61,223 nucleotides of DNA, taken from Eubacterium sp. (lineage in GTDB: Bacteria > Bacillota > Clostridia > Lachnospirales > Lachnospiraceae). This document shows positions 29,249 to 36,832 of the stretch, in pieces. Position 1 is the stretch's first letter; every line of letters begins with the position of its first letter. The DNA lies in NCBI GenBank assembly GCA_017539165.1, contig JAFYHN010000033.1:1-61223 (forward strand), written 5' to 3'. Below the pieces are notes generated by a model. The model was not told the DNA's origin, searched no databases, and worked only from the letters and a program-made list of their open reading frames with translations. The position numbers and the translations under genes were made by a program.

Positions 29249-30612
29249 TGGCTAAGGAATATCGTACTATACAGGAAGTGGCTGGACCACTTATGCTTGT
29301 AAAGGATGTAGAGAATGTAAAGTATGATGAACTTGGAGAAATCGAGCTTAGCTCCGGCGAGAAGCGTCGTTGCAAAGTTCTCGAGATAGATGGTTCTAAT
29401 GCCCTGGTACAGCTCTTCGAAAATGCAACAGGTATCAACCTTGAAAGCAGTAAAGTAAAGTTCCTGGGACGTTCCCTCGAGCTTGGTGTTTCAGGTGATA
29501 TGCTTGGACGTGTCTTCGACGGACTTGGACGTACAATAGATGGAGGCCCTGAGATTATCCCTGATGCTAGAATGGATATAAATGGTCTTCCTATGAACCC
29601 TGCTGCCAGAGCTTATCCGGAAGAGTTCATCGAGACAGGAGTTTCAGCAATCGATGGACTGAATACACTTGTTCGTGGACAGAAGCTTCCTATATTCTCA
29701 GCTTCAGGTCTTCCACATGCAAGACTTGCTGCTCAGATAGCTCGTCAGGCAAAGGTTAAAGGAACAAATGATGATTTCGCCGTTGTATTTGCTGCAATGG
29801 GTATCACATTCGAGGAGGCAAACTTCTTCGAGGAGTCATTCCGTGAGAGTGGAGCTATCGATAGAACAGTCCTCTTTATAAATCTTGCAAATGACCCTGC
29901 CGTTGAGCGTATATTAACACCTCGTATGGCACTTACAGCTGCTGAGTACCTTGCATTTGAAAAGGGTATGCATGTACTCGTTATCATGACAGATATTACA
30001 AACTACGCAGATGCTCTTCGTGAGATTTCTGCTGCTCGTAAAGAGGTTCCTGGACGTCGTGGATATCCAGGATACATGTACACTGACCTTGCTACAATGT
30101 ATGAGAGAGCAGGACGTCAGCGTGGAAAGAACGGATCTATAACTATGATTCCTATCCTTACCATGCCTGAGGATGATAAGACTCATCCTATCCCTGACCT
30201 TACAGGTTACATCACTGAGGGACAGATCATCCTTTCTCGTGAGCTTTACAGAAAGGGCATCACACCTCCAATCGATGTTCTTCCTTCACTTTCACGTCTG
30301 AAAGATAAGGGTATCGGTGAAGGAAAGACTAGAGCAGATCATGCTGCTACTATGAATCAGCTGTTCTCAGCTTATGCTCGTGGTAAGGAAGCTAAGGAGC
30401 TTATGGTTATCCTTGGTGAGGCAGCTCTTACAGAGATTGACCTTCAGTATGCTAAGTTTGCTGAGGAGTTTGAGAAGAAGTATGTATCTCAGGGATATGA
30501 GGCTGACAGAGATATTCAGGAGACACTGGATATTGGATGGGAGCTGCTGAGGATACTTCCTCGATCAGAGCTTAAGAGAATTAGTGATAAGTTCCTTGAT
30601 CAGTATTATTAA
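29248..30612 (+). CDS. ntpB: V-type ATPase subunit B
   Basis: The 454-residue non-catalytic subunit lacks a working P-loop ([19 protein letters not shown] near residue 150 in its place) and has the B-subunit signature [18 protein letters not shown] (about 270-287) and PSLSRL near 340. AAAGGAGG lies within the end of ntpA, 11 bases before the ATG. Downstream comes a 360-bp gap that contains a fold-back element rather than the next gene. Confidence 0.96.
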   Translation: MAKEYRTIQEVAGPLMLVKDVENVKYDELGEIELSSGEKRRCKVLEIDGSNALVQLFENATGINLESSKVKFLGRSLELGVSGDMLGRVFDGLGRTIDGGPEIIPDARMDINGLPMNPAARAYPEEFIETGVSAIDGLNTLVRGQKLPIFSASGLPHARLAAQIARQAKVKGTNDDFAVVFAAMGITFEEANFFEESFRESGAIDRTVLFINLANDPAVERILTPRMALTAAEYLAFEKGMHVLVIMTDITNYADALREISAARKEVPGRRGYPGYMYTDLATMYERAGRQRGKNGSITMIPILTMPEDDKTHPIPDLTGYITEGQIILSRELYRKGITPPIDVLPSLSRLKDKGIGEGKTRADHAATMNQLFSAYARGKEAKELMVILGEAALTEIDLQYAKFAEEFEKKYVSQGYEADRDIQETLDIGWELLRILPRSELKRISDKFLDQYY

Positions 30613-30623
30613 AATCTTTTAGA

Positions 30624-30950
30624 AGTATACTTTAATGAACAACCTTATCCGCGGCAAATATGACGGGCACGTATAAAATATGATTGCTCAACTCTACTCG
30701 CGTACGATGCGGGCCTCCCCTAGCGGACGCCAGATTGATTTCTTCGAAAACAATCTTTGGCTTGCTAAGCTCTTACTTCGCCTAAAGGCTCGTAAATCGC
30801 TAAGCACCGAGACCCGCAACGGTCTCGCAATCATATTTTATTCGTTTGCCTGCGTCATTTTGCTCGCGAGCAAGTTGGCACAAGCGAGATCACATACTAT
30901 CGTGTGAGCGTGTCAAACTTGCCGTGGAATTACATCCGATAAAGTATACT
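30624..30950. repeat. Fold-back element between ntpB and ntpD (MITE-like)
   Basis: A 327-bp block is bounded by AGTATACTTTA (30624) and its exact inverted copy TAAAGTATACT (ending 30950). Inside, TCCGCGGCAA and TTGCCGTGGA are further inverted partners, as are TATAAAATATGATTGC (about 30673) and GCAATCATATTTTATT (about 30827). It also holds the hairpin GAGACC / GGTCTC and the palindrome GCTCGCGAGC. It is richer in G and C than the operon around it. The 75-codon open frame at 30680-30907 has no ribosome site and looks accidental. No gene is supported here; a small non-autonomous mobile element is the best guess. Confidence 0.6.
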
Positions 30951-30972
30951 ATGTGGAATATGGAGATTGGAT

Positions 30973-31629
30973 ATGGCAACACAAAACATAATTCCTACAC
31001 GAATGGAATTAACTCGTTTGAAAAAGAAATTGAATACTGCCGTAAAAGGTCATAGACTCCTCAAGGATAAGAGAGATGAGCTGATGCGTGAGTTCCTCGA
31101 GCTTGTTAAGGTCAATATGGAACTTCGTGAGAAGGTTGAAAAGGGTATCGATGCTGCAAACAAGAATTTTGTTCTTGCTAAGGCGGGAATGTCTGAACAG
31201 ACTCTCAGAACTGCGCTTATGGCGCCTAAGCAGGAGGTTTCTCTTGTTCAGGATAAGAAGAATGTCATGAGTGTTGATATACCTGTATTTGATTTTAAGA
31301 CACGTACGGCTGATGAGAATGATATTTATTCGTATGGTTTTGCATTTACTTCAGGAGATCTTGATGGAGCGGTATCATCACTTTCAAATGTTTTTCCTGA
31401 TATGCTTAAGCTTGCTGAGGTTGAGAAGTCCTGTCAGCTTATGGCTGCAGAGATTGAGAAAACCAGAAGAAGAGTTAATGCCCTTGAGCATGTAATCATT
31501 CCTGAGACACAGGAAAGTATAAAGTATATTACTATGAAGTTGGATGAAAATGAACGTTCAACTCAGGTAAGGCTTATGAAAGTCAAATCAATGATGCTTG
31601 AAGAGGCCCATCACTATAAAGAAAAATAA
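30973..31629 (+). CDS. ntpD: V-type ATPase subunit D (central shaft)
   Basis: The 218-residue protein is mostly two long helices that form the rotor shaft: NIIPTRMELTRLKKKLNTA at the N-terminus and RVNALEHVIIPETQESIKYI near residues 170-190, both family hallmarks. ATG 30973 is chosen, seven bases after GGAG; the in-frame TTG at 30967 has no spacing for it. It is separated from ntpB by the fold-back element, and a terminator follows, making it the last gene of the operon. Confidence 0.93.
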   Translation: MATQNIIPTRMELTRLKKKLNTAVKGHRLLKDKRDELMREFLELVKVNMELREKVEKGIDAANKNFVLAKAGMSEQTLRTALMAPKQEVSLVQDKKNVMSVDIPVFDFKTRTADENDIYSYGFAFTSGDLDGAVSSLSNVFPDMLKLAEVEKSCQLMAAEIEKTRRRVNALEHVIIPETQESIKYITMKLDENERSTQVRLMKVKSMMLEEAHHYKEK

Positions 31630-31645
31630 TGATTTAGTCTTTCAG

Positions 31646-31674
31646 AGAGGTAGTTTTCTTAGGCTGCCTCTTTT
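31646..31674 (+). terminator. Terminator after the V-ATPase operon
   Basis: AGAGGTAG / CTGCCTCT (one G-U pair) with loop TTTTCTTAGG is followed by TTTT. Confidence 0.8.
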
Positions 31675-31765
31675 ATATGCTGATATGATGGCACATATGA
31701 GTATATTTGTCTAAGTAAAAATTGAAAGAGATGTTAGGTACAGTGACATCTAAGGGAAGGAAACA

Positions 31766-32839
31766 ATGTACAAGATACTTGATTTAAAAGATGAAAAACA
31801 AACAAAGGATTTTAAAGAATTTTTAGAAGGGCATCCAAGATGTAATTTCCAGCAGTCTTTGGAATGGGGGAACGTAAAAACTTTTTGGATTAAAGAAGTT
31901 GTTGTTTCTTGTTCGGATGACGGTAAAATCCGTGGAAGTTTAACTATCTGGGTTCGTAAGATGCCTATATTCGGATATATGATGTATGTTGCGCGTGGAC
32001 CAGTTTGCGATATACATGATAAAGCAGTATTAAAAGATCTGAAAGACGGTAGTGATGAAATAGCTAAAAAGTATAAGGCTTTTGTTCTGAGAATGGAGCC
32101 TGATGTAGAAAAAGAAGACAAAGAGTATCGTAAGATTGTAGAAGAATTAGGCTATAAAGTTAAAGACGACAGTAAGGATTTTAAGGATGAGATTCAGCCA
32201 AGATTTGTATTCCAGCTTGATCTGAGAGGTAAAGATAAGGATACTATCTTCAGTGAGTTTCATCAAAAAACAAGATATAACACAAGATTGGCTACTAAAA
32301 AGGGTGTTGAGGTTAAGGAAGGAACCAGAGATGACCTGAAGATCTTCCATAACATTATGATTGAAACAGGAAAGAGAGATGATTTCCTGGCTCGTCCTTT
32401 AAGTTATTTTGAGAAAATGTATGATGAACTCGTTCCGGGTGGACATATGAAGCTTCTTATGGCTTATCATGAAGGACAGCCTATCAGTGGAATCATTCCA
32501 ATCATGTATGGAAATAAAACCTGGTATCTTTATGGAGCCAGCAGTAACTCGAAAAGAAATGTGATGCCTAACTATTTATTACAGTGGACATCAATTCAGG
32601 AAGCAATAGATGCCGGTCATGAGATGTATGACTTCAGAGGTGTAAGTGGTGTCGTTGATGAAAACCACCCTCAGTATGGTCTGTATCGTTTCAAGAAAGG
32701 TTTCAATGCTCGTTTTGTAGAGTTCATAGGAGAGGTATATCTTCCATACAAACCTTTTGTATATAAGATGTATAAGTTTGCAGAAAAAACCTTCAGAACA
32801 ATACGCGGAATTAAGAGCAGACTGAATCAGAAGGTGTAA
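31766..32839 (+). CDS. FemAB-family peptidoglycan bridge aminoacyltransferase
   Basis: The 357-residue protein has the double GNAT-like fold of the Fem/FmhB family: NFQQSLEWGNVK near residue 30, KTRYNTRLATKKGVEV near 180-195 and WYLYGASSNSKRNVMPNYLLQW near 255-276. The next block, MYDFRGVSG, is also characteristic. Such enzymes add amino acids from aminoacyl-tRNA to the peptide of lipid II. A long insertion with a coiled-coil arm is not obvious, so it resembles the shorter FemX type. It is a single-gene unit between two similar terminators. The added amino acid cannot be told. Confidence 0.88.
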   Translation: MYKILDLKDEKQTKDFKEFLEGHPRCNFQQSLEWGNVKTFWIKEVVVSCSDDGKIRGSLTIWVRKMPIFGYMMYVARGPVCDIHDKAVLKDLKDGSDEIAKKYKAFVLRMEPDVEKEDKEYRKIVEELGYKVKDDSKDFKDEIQPRFVFQLDLRGKDKDTIFSEFHQKTRYNTRLATKKGVEVKEGTRDDLKIFHNIMIETGKRDDFLARPLSYFEKMYDELVPGGHMKLLMAYHEGQPISGIIPIMYGNKTWYLYGASSNSKRNVMPNYLLQWTSIQEAIDAGHEMYDFRGVSGVVDENHPQYGLYRFKKGFNARFVEFIGEVYLPYKPFVYKMYKFAEKTFRTIRGIKSRLNQKV

Positions 32840-32861
32840 ATTCAATAATTGATGATCATGG

Positions 32862-32887
32862 AGAGGCAGCGGTTGCTGCCTCTTTTT
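32862..32887 (+). terminator. Terminator after the FemAB-type gene
   Basis: AGAGGCAGC / GCTGCCTCT with a GGTT loop is followed by TTTTT. The rest of the gap to 33085 holds no recognisable feature. Confidence 0.9.
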
Positions 32888-33085
32888 ACATCGGGGGATA
32901 TGGAAACTCTTGAATTATCGGTTACATCATGTTATCCTTTTGAATGCTTGATTTTTACGCATAAGAAGAAGGGTTTTGGTATTTAGGTGCTGAAGTTTTT
33001 TGTGTTACTTATAATTAATTTAGCTCTTACATGTTTGATGGTAAGCCGACTTCGTATAGGTACTTTTCTTGGACTCTTGTCAATC

Positions 33086-33155
33086 TTGACATCACACTCA
33101 TTTATGCTAAAATATAACTTACTAAAACATATTTTAGTAAATTGTAATTTAGTAA
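33086..33155 (+). promoter_or_regulatory. Promoter and inverted-repeat operator of the AAA ATPase gene
   Basis: TTGACA (33086-33091), 16 bp, TAAAAT (33108-33113) form a good promoter. Just downstream TTACTAAAA and TTTTAGTAA (33119-33127 with 33132-33140) form a 9-bp inverted repeat around CATA, and a third half-site ATTTAGTAA follows at 33147-33155. Their place over the transcription start suggests repression. Confidence 0.65.
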
Positions 33156-33167
33156 AGGGGTGATATC

Positions 33168-34574
33168 GTGTTTGTCGGAAGGGAAAATGAATTAAATATT
33201 CTCGAAGAAACATATAAAAAAACGGGCTTTAAGATGACTGTAATTTATGGGCGTAGAAGAATAGGAAAATCAAGACTTATAACGAAGTTTTTAGAAGGTA
33301 AGAAAGCTTCATATTATGTGGCAAGTCAGAGCAGTTTAGATGATAATGTAAGAAAATGGTCTGCTCAGGTCATAAGTGATCTTGTGCCGGATATGGAAGG
33401 CGTTACCTTTGATAATCTGGAAAGTTTTTTTACATTTGTAGGTAATCTCAGTAATAAAGAGAAGATAATAATCGCTCTTGATGAGATTCCCTATATGGCA
33501 GAAGCAGATGATTCATTCTTATCCAGATTCCAAGTGGCTGTAGATACAATATTTGAAAAAAAGGATATATATTTAATCATCTGTGGTTCTGCAATCAGTT
33601 TTATGGAAAAGGAAATACTTAGTGAAAAGAGTCCTTTGTTCGGAAGGAGAACCAATCAGATATTTTTAAAGCCTTTTGATTATTTGGATTCTGCAGAGTT
33701 TGTTCCTAAATACTCATATGAAGATAAAGCGATAGTTTATGGTGTGACGGGAGGGGTAGCAAAGTATCTTACTTTGTTTGATGATGATTTATCGATTGAT
33801 GAAAACATAATAAACAATTTCTTTAAGACATCCGGATATCTCTATGAAGAACCAGTTAATCTTTTGACTCAGGAATTTAGAACAATAAATACATATAATA
33901 CGGTTATTGAGGTATGTGCCGGTGGTGCAAATAAAGTAAATGAAATAGCTGATAAAGCTCATATTTCTACATCTACGCTTTCATACATCTTAAAGGGTCT
34001 CAGTACTATAGGGGTTATATCAAAAGTGATTCCGATGACAGAGATGGAAAATAAACGTAAAATGGCATATGTGATTTCAGACGGAATGTATCGTTTCTGG
34101 TACAACTTTATTCCAAGAGCTAAGGCTGCAATCGAAATGAATAAGGGAGAAGTTTTTTACTACAGTTATGTAAAGGATAAGCTTCATCTATTTATGGGAA
34201 GCGTTTTTGAAGAAATGTGCAGATATTATACATTATCAAGAGGACTGGAGGGCGGACTTAATTGTCTTGTCACCAATGTTGGAAACTGGTGGGGACCTGG
34301 ACATGATCATACGCCGACAGATATAGGTGTTGTTGGGATTGATGATGCAGATAAGAAAGCTGTAATTGGAGAATGTAAATTCAAAAATGAATTGCTTGAT
34401 AAAGACGTTTATGAAGCCCTTATGGATAGAAGAGGACTGATAGATAAAAAGTATGAAGAAGTAGAGTTTCTATTCTTTTCGCTTTCAGGATATTCTAAAT
34501 GGGTTAAAGAAAACGCTGACTCTAATAGGGTAAAATTGTTGAAAATAGATGATATATATGCTGTTGCTAAATAA
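33168..34574 (+). CDS. AAA+ ATPase with winged helix and DUF234-type nuclease-like tail
   Basis: The 468-residue protein begins FVGRENELNILEE and carries the Walker A YGRRRIGKSRL (about residues 26-36) and Walker B IIALDEIPYMAEAD (about 103-116), the pattern of the prokaryotic ATPase_2 (COG1672) family. A winged helix follows near 260-300 (VNEIADKAHISTSTLSYIL). The C-terminal DUF234-like domain has DIGVVGIDDADKKAVIGECK near 385-405, which looks like a PD-(D/E)xK nuclease core. It starts with GTG behind AAAGGGG. It stands alone with its own operator-bearing promoter. Function is unknown; stress response, defence or autoregulated DNA binding are possibilities. Confidence 0.85.
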   Translation: MFVGRENELNILEETYKKTGFKMTVIYGRRRIGKSRLITKFLEGKKASYYVASQSSLDDNVRKWSAQVISDLVPDMEGVTFDNLESFFTFVGNLSNKEKIIIALDEIPYMAEADDSFLSRFQVAVDTIFEKKDIYLIICGSAISFMEKEILSEKSPLFGRRTNQIFLKPFDYLDSAEFVPKYSYEDKAIVYGVTGGVAKYLTLFDDDLSIDENIINNFFKTSGYLYEEPVNLLTQEFRTINTYNTVIEVCAGGANKVNEIADKAHISTSTLSYILKGLSTIGVISKVIPMTEMENKRKMAYVISDGMYRFWYNFIPRAKAAIEMNKGEVFYYSYVKDKLHLFMGSVFEEMCRYYTLSRGLEGGLNCLVTNVGNWWGPGHDHTPTDIGVVGIDDADKKAVIGECKFKNELLDKDVYEALMDRRGLIDKKYEEVEFLFFSLSGYSKWVKENADSNRVKLLKIDDIYAVAK

Positions 34575-34579
34575 TTTGT

Positions 34580-34617
34580 TATGACAGTTGAAATCTGATT
34601 TCAACTGTCATATTTTT
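34580..34617. terminator. Dispersed palindromic terminator, copy 2
   Basis: TATGACAGTTGAAATC and its reverse complement meet around a central T, followed by TTTTT. It lies just after the AAA ATPase stop codon, between converging genes. Confidence 0.9.
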
Positions 34618-34674
34618 CTTGTACTGGTACATAAACTCAATTGAAATTTTGTAAGCGTCAAATCACTCGCCTTG

Positions 34675-34720
34675 TTTAATTTAAACAAGAGCTTCAGTCC
34701 TACACAGGGCTGAAGCTCTT
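34675..34720 (-). terminator. Terminator of the pyruvyl transferase gene
   Basis: On the minus strand AAGAGCTTCAG / CTGAAGCTCTT (34720-34710 with 34697-34687) is followed by GTTTAAATT. The gene thus has its own terminator in addition to the shared palindrome. Confidence 0.75.
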
Positions 34721-34726
34721 AACATT

Positions 34727-35932
34727 CTACCAACCTAATTCATCTAATATCTCGAAGCAGCTGTTACTCTGGATTTCTTCCAGGCGATTCTGAATAACAG
34801 CTCTTTCCTGGTCGCGATTCTTAACCAGATAGTCTATAGCATCCATCCAAGGTTTATCATTAAAACTCTCTGATAGGATATCTATGAAATAGTTTTCCTG
34901 ATTCATTAGTTTTGCTAATTCTCTGTATCTTACTGTTGATCCGAGGACCAATCCTGGAATCAGATTCTTATATGCATGAACACATCCGTGATAACGTGAG
35001 CATACAACAAAATCAAAATATCTGATGATAAAATCATATTCAATACTATCGAATTCCTGTTCTATCAGATGTACATGATCATTATACGGGAACATAGCAG
35101 CTATCTTCTTGCATATTTCCAGATCTGAAGAAGAAAAACAGAATAGATATACTTCTTTTTTAGATTCGATCAGTTTTTCTATCAATCTGAAATAAAATGC
35201 ATAACTGTGGTTCAAAAGTTTTTTTGTAAAATAATGATTATTTGGAATTACAGCTACGTTATTGCCTTCTTTTATATCTGGAATGTTTGGTGTATATAAA
35301 GGCGAACATACATTTGTTATATTTAGGTCTTTAGTCTGTAATACAAGGTCTGCTGAACGTCTCAGGTTATCAAGACCAAAATATCCCATCAATTCATCGT
35401 AGCCATCTTCCTCACGTGCATAAACGGCTTTTGGATAGAATAGAAGATCCATCATTTCTTTTACGATATCCATGTTATCCAAGGAGTAATCCTTGAACGG
35501 ACCAAATGACTGTGGCATAAGTATCATAGGTATATTGAACTTTTTCGCTATTCTGATAGTATCCAGATAAGATTTGTGTTCTGCTAAGGTGCTTCTGTCT
35601 GTCAGGATCAGATCACTTATATCTATTATCAGATCTAACAGCGAGAATAGCTTTCGAATATCAATAGTTGAACCATCATCCTTCTTGCGGATCATCTGGG
35701 ATATGTTAGTAAGAATACTAGTACCTTTTCCCAGTATCAGATCCTGATATTGTCTTGTATATGGCACTTTAATGAATCTGTAATCTGATTCATTGTACTG
35801 TTCGCCATTACAAGCAAAATAAACCTGACAATCATTGAATCGTTTCTTTAACATATCGGTCACAACAAAAAGCTTTGATTGAGATCCTTTATCTTTGAAA
35901 CTGCCCCCTACTACAAGTATTTTCTTTCCCAT
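34727..35932 (-). CDS. Polysaccharide pyruvyl transferase family protein
   Basis: The 401-residue protein has the two-domain GT-B-like pattern of the family, with a Gly-rich N-terminus (ILVVGGSFKDKGSQ), ILMPQSFGPFKDYS near residue 135, YAREEDGYDEL near 175 and the hallmark VCSRYHGCVHAYK near 315-327. Members add ketal pyruvate to cell-wall or exopolysaccharide sugars, and some act as glycosyltransferase-like enzymes. It is not in a polysaccharide gene cluster here, so the acceptor is unknown. It is transcribed alone, divergent from the TetR gene. Confidence 0.85.
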   Translation of the reverse strand: MGKKILVVGGSFKDKGSQSKLFVVTDMLKKRFNDCQVYFACNGEQYNESDYRFIKVPYTRQYQDLILGKGTSILTNISQMIRKKDDGSTIDIRKLFSLLDLIIDISDLILTDRSTLAEHKSYLDTIRIAKKFNIPMILMPQSFGPFKDYSLDNMDIVKEMMDLLFYPKAVYAREEDGYDELMGYFGLDNLRRSADLVLQTKDLNITNVCSPLYTPNIPDIKEGNNVAVIPNNHYFTKKLLNHSYAFYFRLIEKLIESKKEVYLFCFSSSDLEICKKIAAMFPYNDHVHLIEQEFDSIEYDFIIRYFDFVVCSRYHGCVHAYKNLIPGLVLGSTVRYRELAKLMNQENYFIDILSESFNDKPWMDAIDYLVKNRDQERAVIQNRLEEIQSNSCFEILDELGW

Positions 35933-36159
35933 AAGTCGTACCTCGTAATAAAATATGTAACATTGTGAAATTATTTTTCGGTGTTAGGTATTATGTCAAA
36001 TTCATTATACCATAAAAAAATAGATTATGCCTTGTTTTTATTAGATAACGTTATATATAAACACAACACTAAAAGTTTGCAATATCATGAGAAAAAATGC
36101 AATAGTTAAAATTGCAAAAAAGTGGGTCGAAATTTGGTGGAAATAACCCTGCCAGTTTC
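35933..36159. other. Divergent intergenic region, left part
   Basis: The gap of 323 bp up to the TetR gene holds, on this side, a minus-strand TATAAT about 70-80 nt upstream of the pyruvyl transferase gene, the short palindrome ATAACGTTAT near 36045, and two TGCAATA motifs 20 bp apart (36078 and 36098) of unknown meaning. No gene is seen. Confidence 0.4.
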
Positions 36160-36220
36160 TTGCATTGACTATGCGAATATGTTAAAATCAAGGAAACTAA
36201 TACTAATGTATTAGTTTCCT
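36160..36220 (+). promoter_or_regulatory. Promoter and TetR-type operator of the galactoside operon
   Basis: TTGCAT (36160-36165), 17 bp, TAAAAT (36183-36188) is a good promoter. Immediately downstream AGGAAACTAATAC and GTATTAGTTTCCT (36191-36203 with 36208-36220) form a perfect 13-bp inverted repeat around TAAT, covering the start of transcription. Position and form fit autorepression by the TetR protein encoded next. Confidence 0.8.
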
Positions 36221-36255
36221 TTAAGTTTGTGCGAAAATAGAAAGGAAGTACGAAA

Positions 36256-36813
36256 TTGGAACTAAGAAATCGAATTCTTGAAGGAACTCTTCAGGTATTT
36301 AACAATAAGGGTATGAAATTCACGATGGATGATATAGCTCGTACCCTTGGTATTAGTAAGAAAACTATTTATACAGTCTTTCATGATAAGAACGAGATGC
36401 TTCTTGCTCTTGTGGATTATCTGTTTGATCAGATAAAGGAAGAAGAGATTAAAATTTATAATGATGATAATCTTACAACAGTTGAAAAGATTAGATCAGT
36501 ACTTGGCGTTCTTCCAACAGGATATAAGGAGATCGACTTCAGGCAGCTTTACATTTTGAAGGAAAAGTTTCCAGATATCTATGCTAAGGTTGAAGAGAGA
36601 CTTGAGAATGGATGGGAGATAACAATTGAACTTATAGAGAAAGGAATCAAAGAAGGTGTTATAAGACCGATTAAGATTCCAATCCTGAAGTTGATGATGG
36701 AGTCATCCCTGGAGCAGTTTTTCCGCAGAGACATTCTTGTCAAAAACAAGATAACTTATCAGGAAGGATTAGATGAAGTAGTAGCGATACTTATTGATGG
36801 CATTACAATTTAA
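36256..36813 (+). CDS. TetR/AcrR-family transcriptional regulator
   Basis: The 185-residue protein has the TetR helix-turn-helix MDDIARTLGISKKTIYTVF (about residues 25-43) and a helical ligand domain. It starts with TTG 36256, eight bases after AAAGGAAG; no ATG gives the full domain. It is the first gene of the operon and its promoter carries a perfect 13-bp inverted repeat, so it probably represses itself and the GH2-GPH-GH36 genes until a galactoside-derived inducer binds. TetR control of a glycosidase operon is less usual than LacI or AraC control. Confidence 0.9.
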   Translation: MELRNRILEGTLQVFNNKGMKFTMDDIARTLGISKKTIYTVFHDKNEMLLALVDYLFDQIKEEEIKIYNDDNLTTVEKIRSVLGVLPTGYKEIDFRQLYILKEKFPDIYAKVEERLENGWEITIELIEKGIKEGVIRPIKIPILKLMMESSLEQFFRRDILVKNKITYQEGLDEVVAILIDGITI

Positions 36814-36832
36814 GCGAGTCGGAGGTTATGCG

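Noticed and set aside
30680-30907. 75-codon open frame in the fold-back element
   Set aside because: There is no ribosome site, the codons are unlike the neighbours, and the frame spans inverted repeats. It may still be annotated elsewhere as a hypothetical protein because the element is repeated.
36078-36104. TGCAATA repeats 20 bp apart before the TetR promoter as another AraC site
   Set aside because: The spacing is 20 rather than 21 bp, the match is short, and the promoter already has a clear TetR operator.
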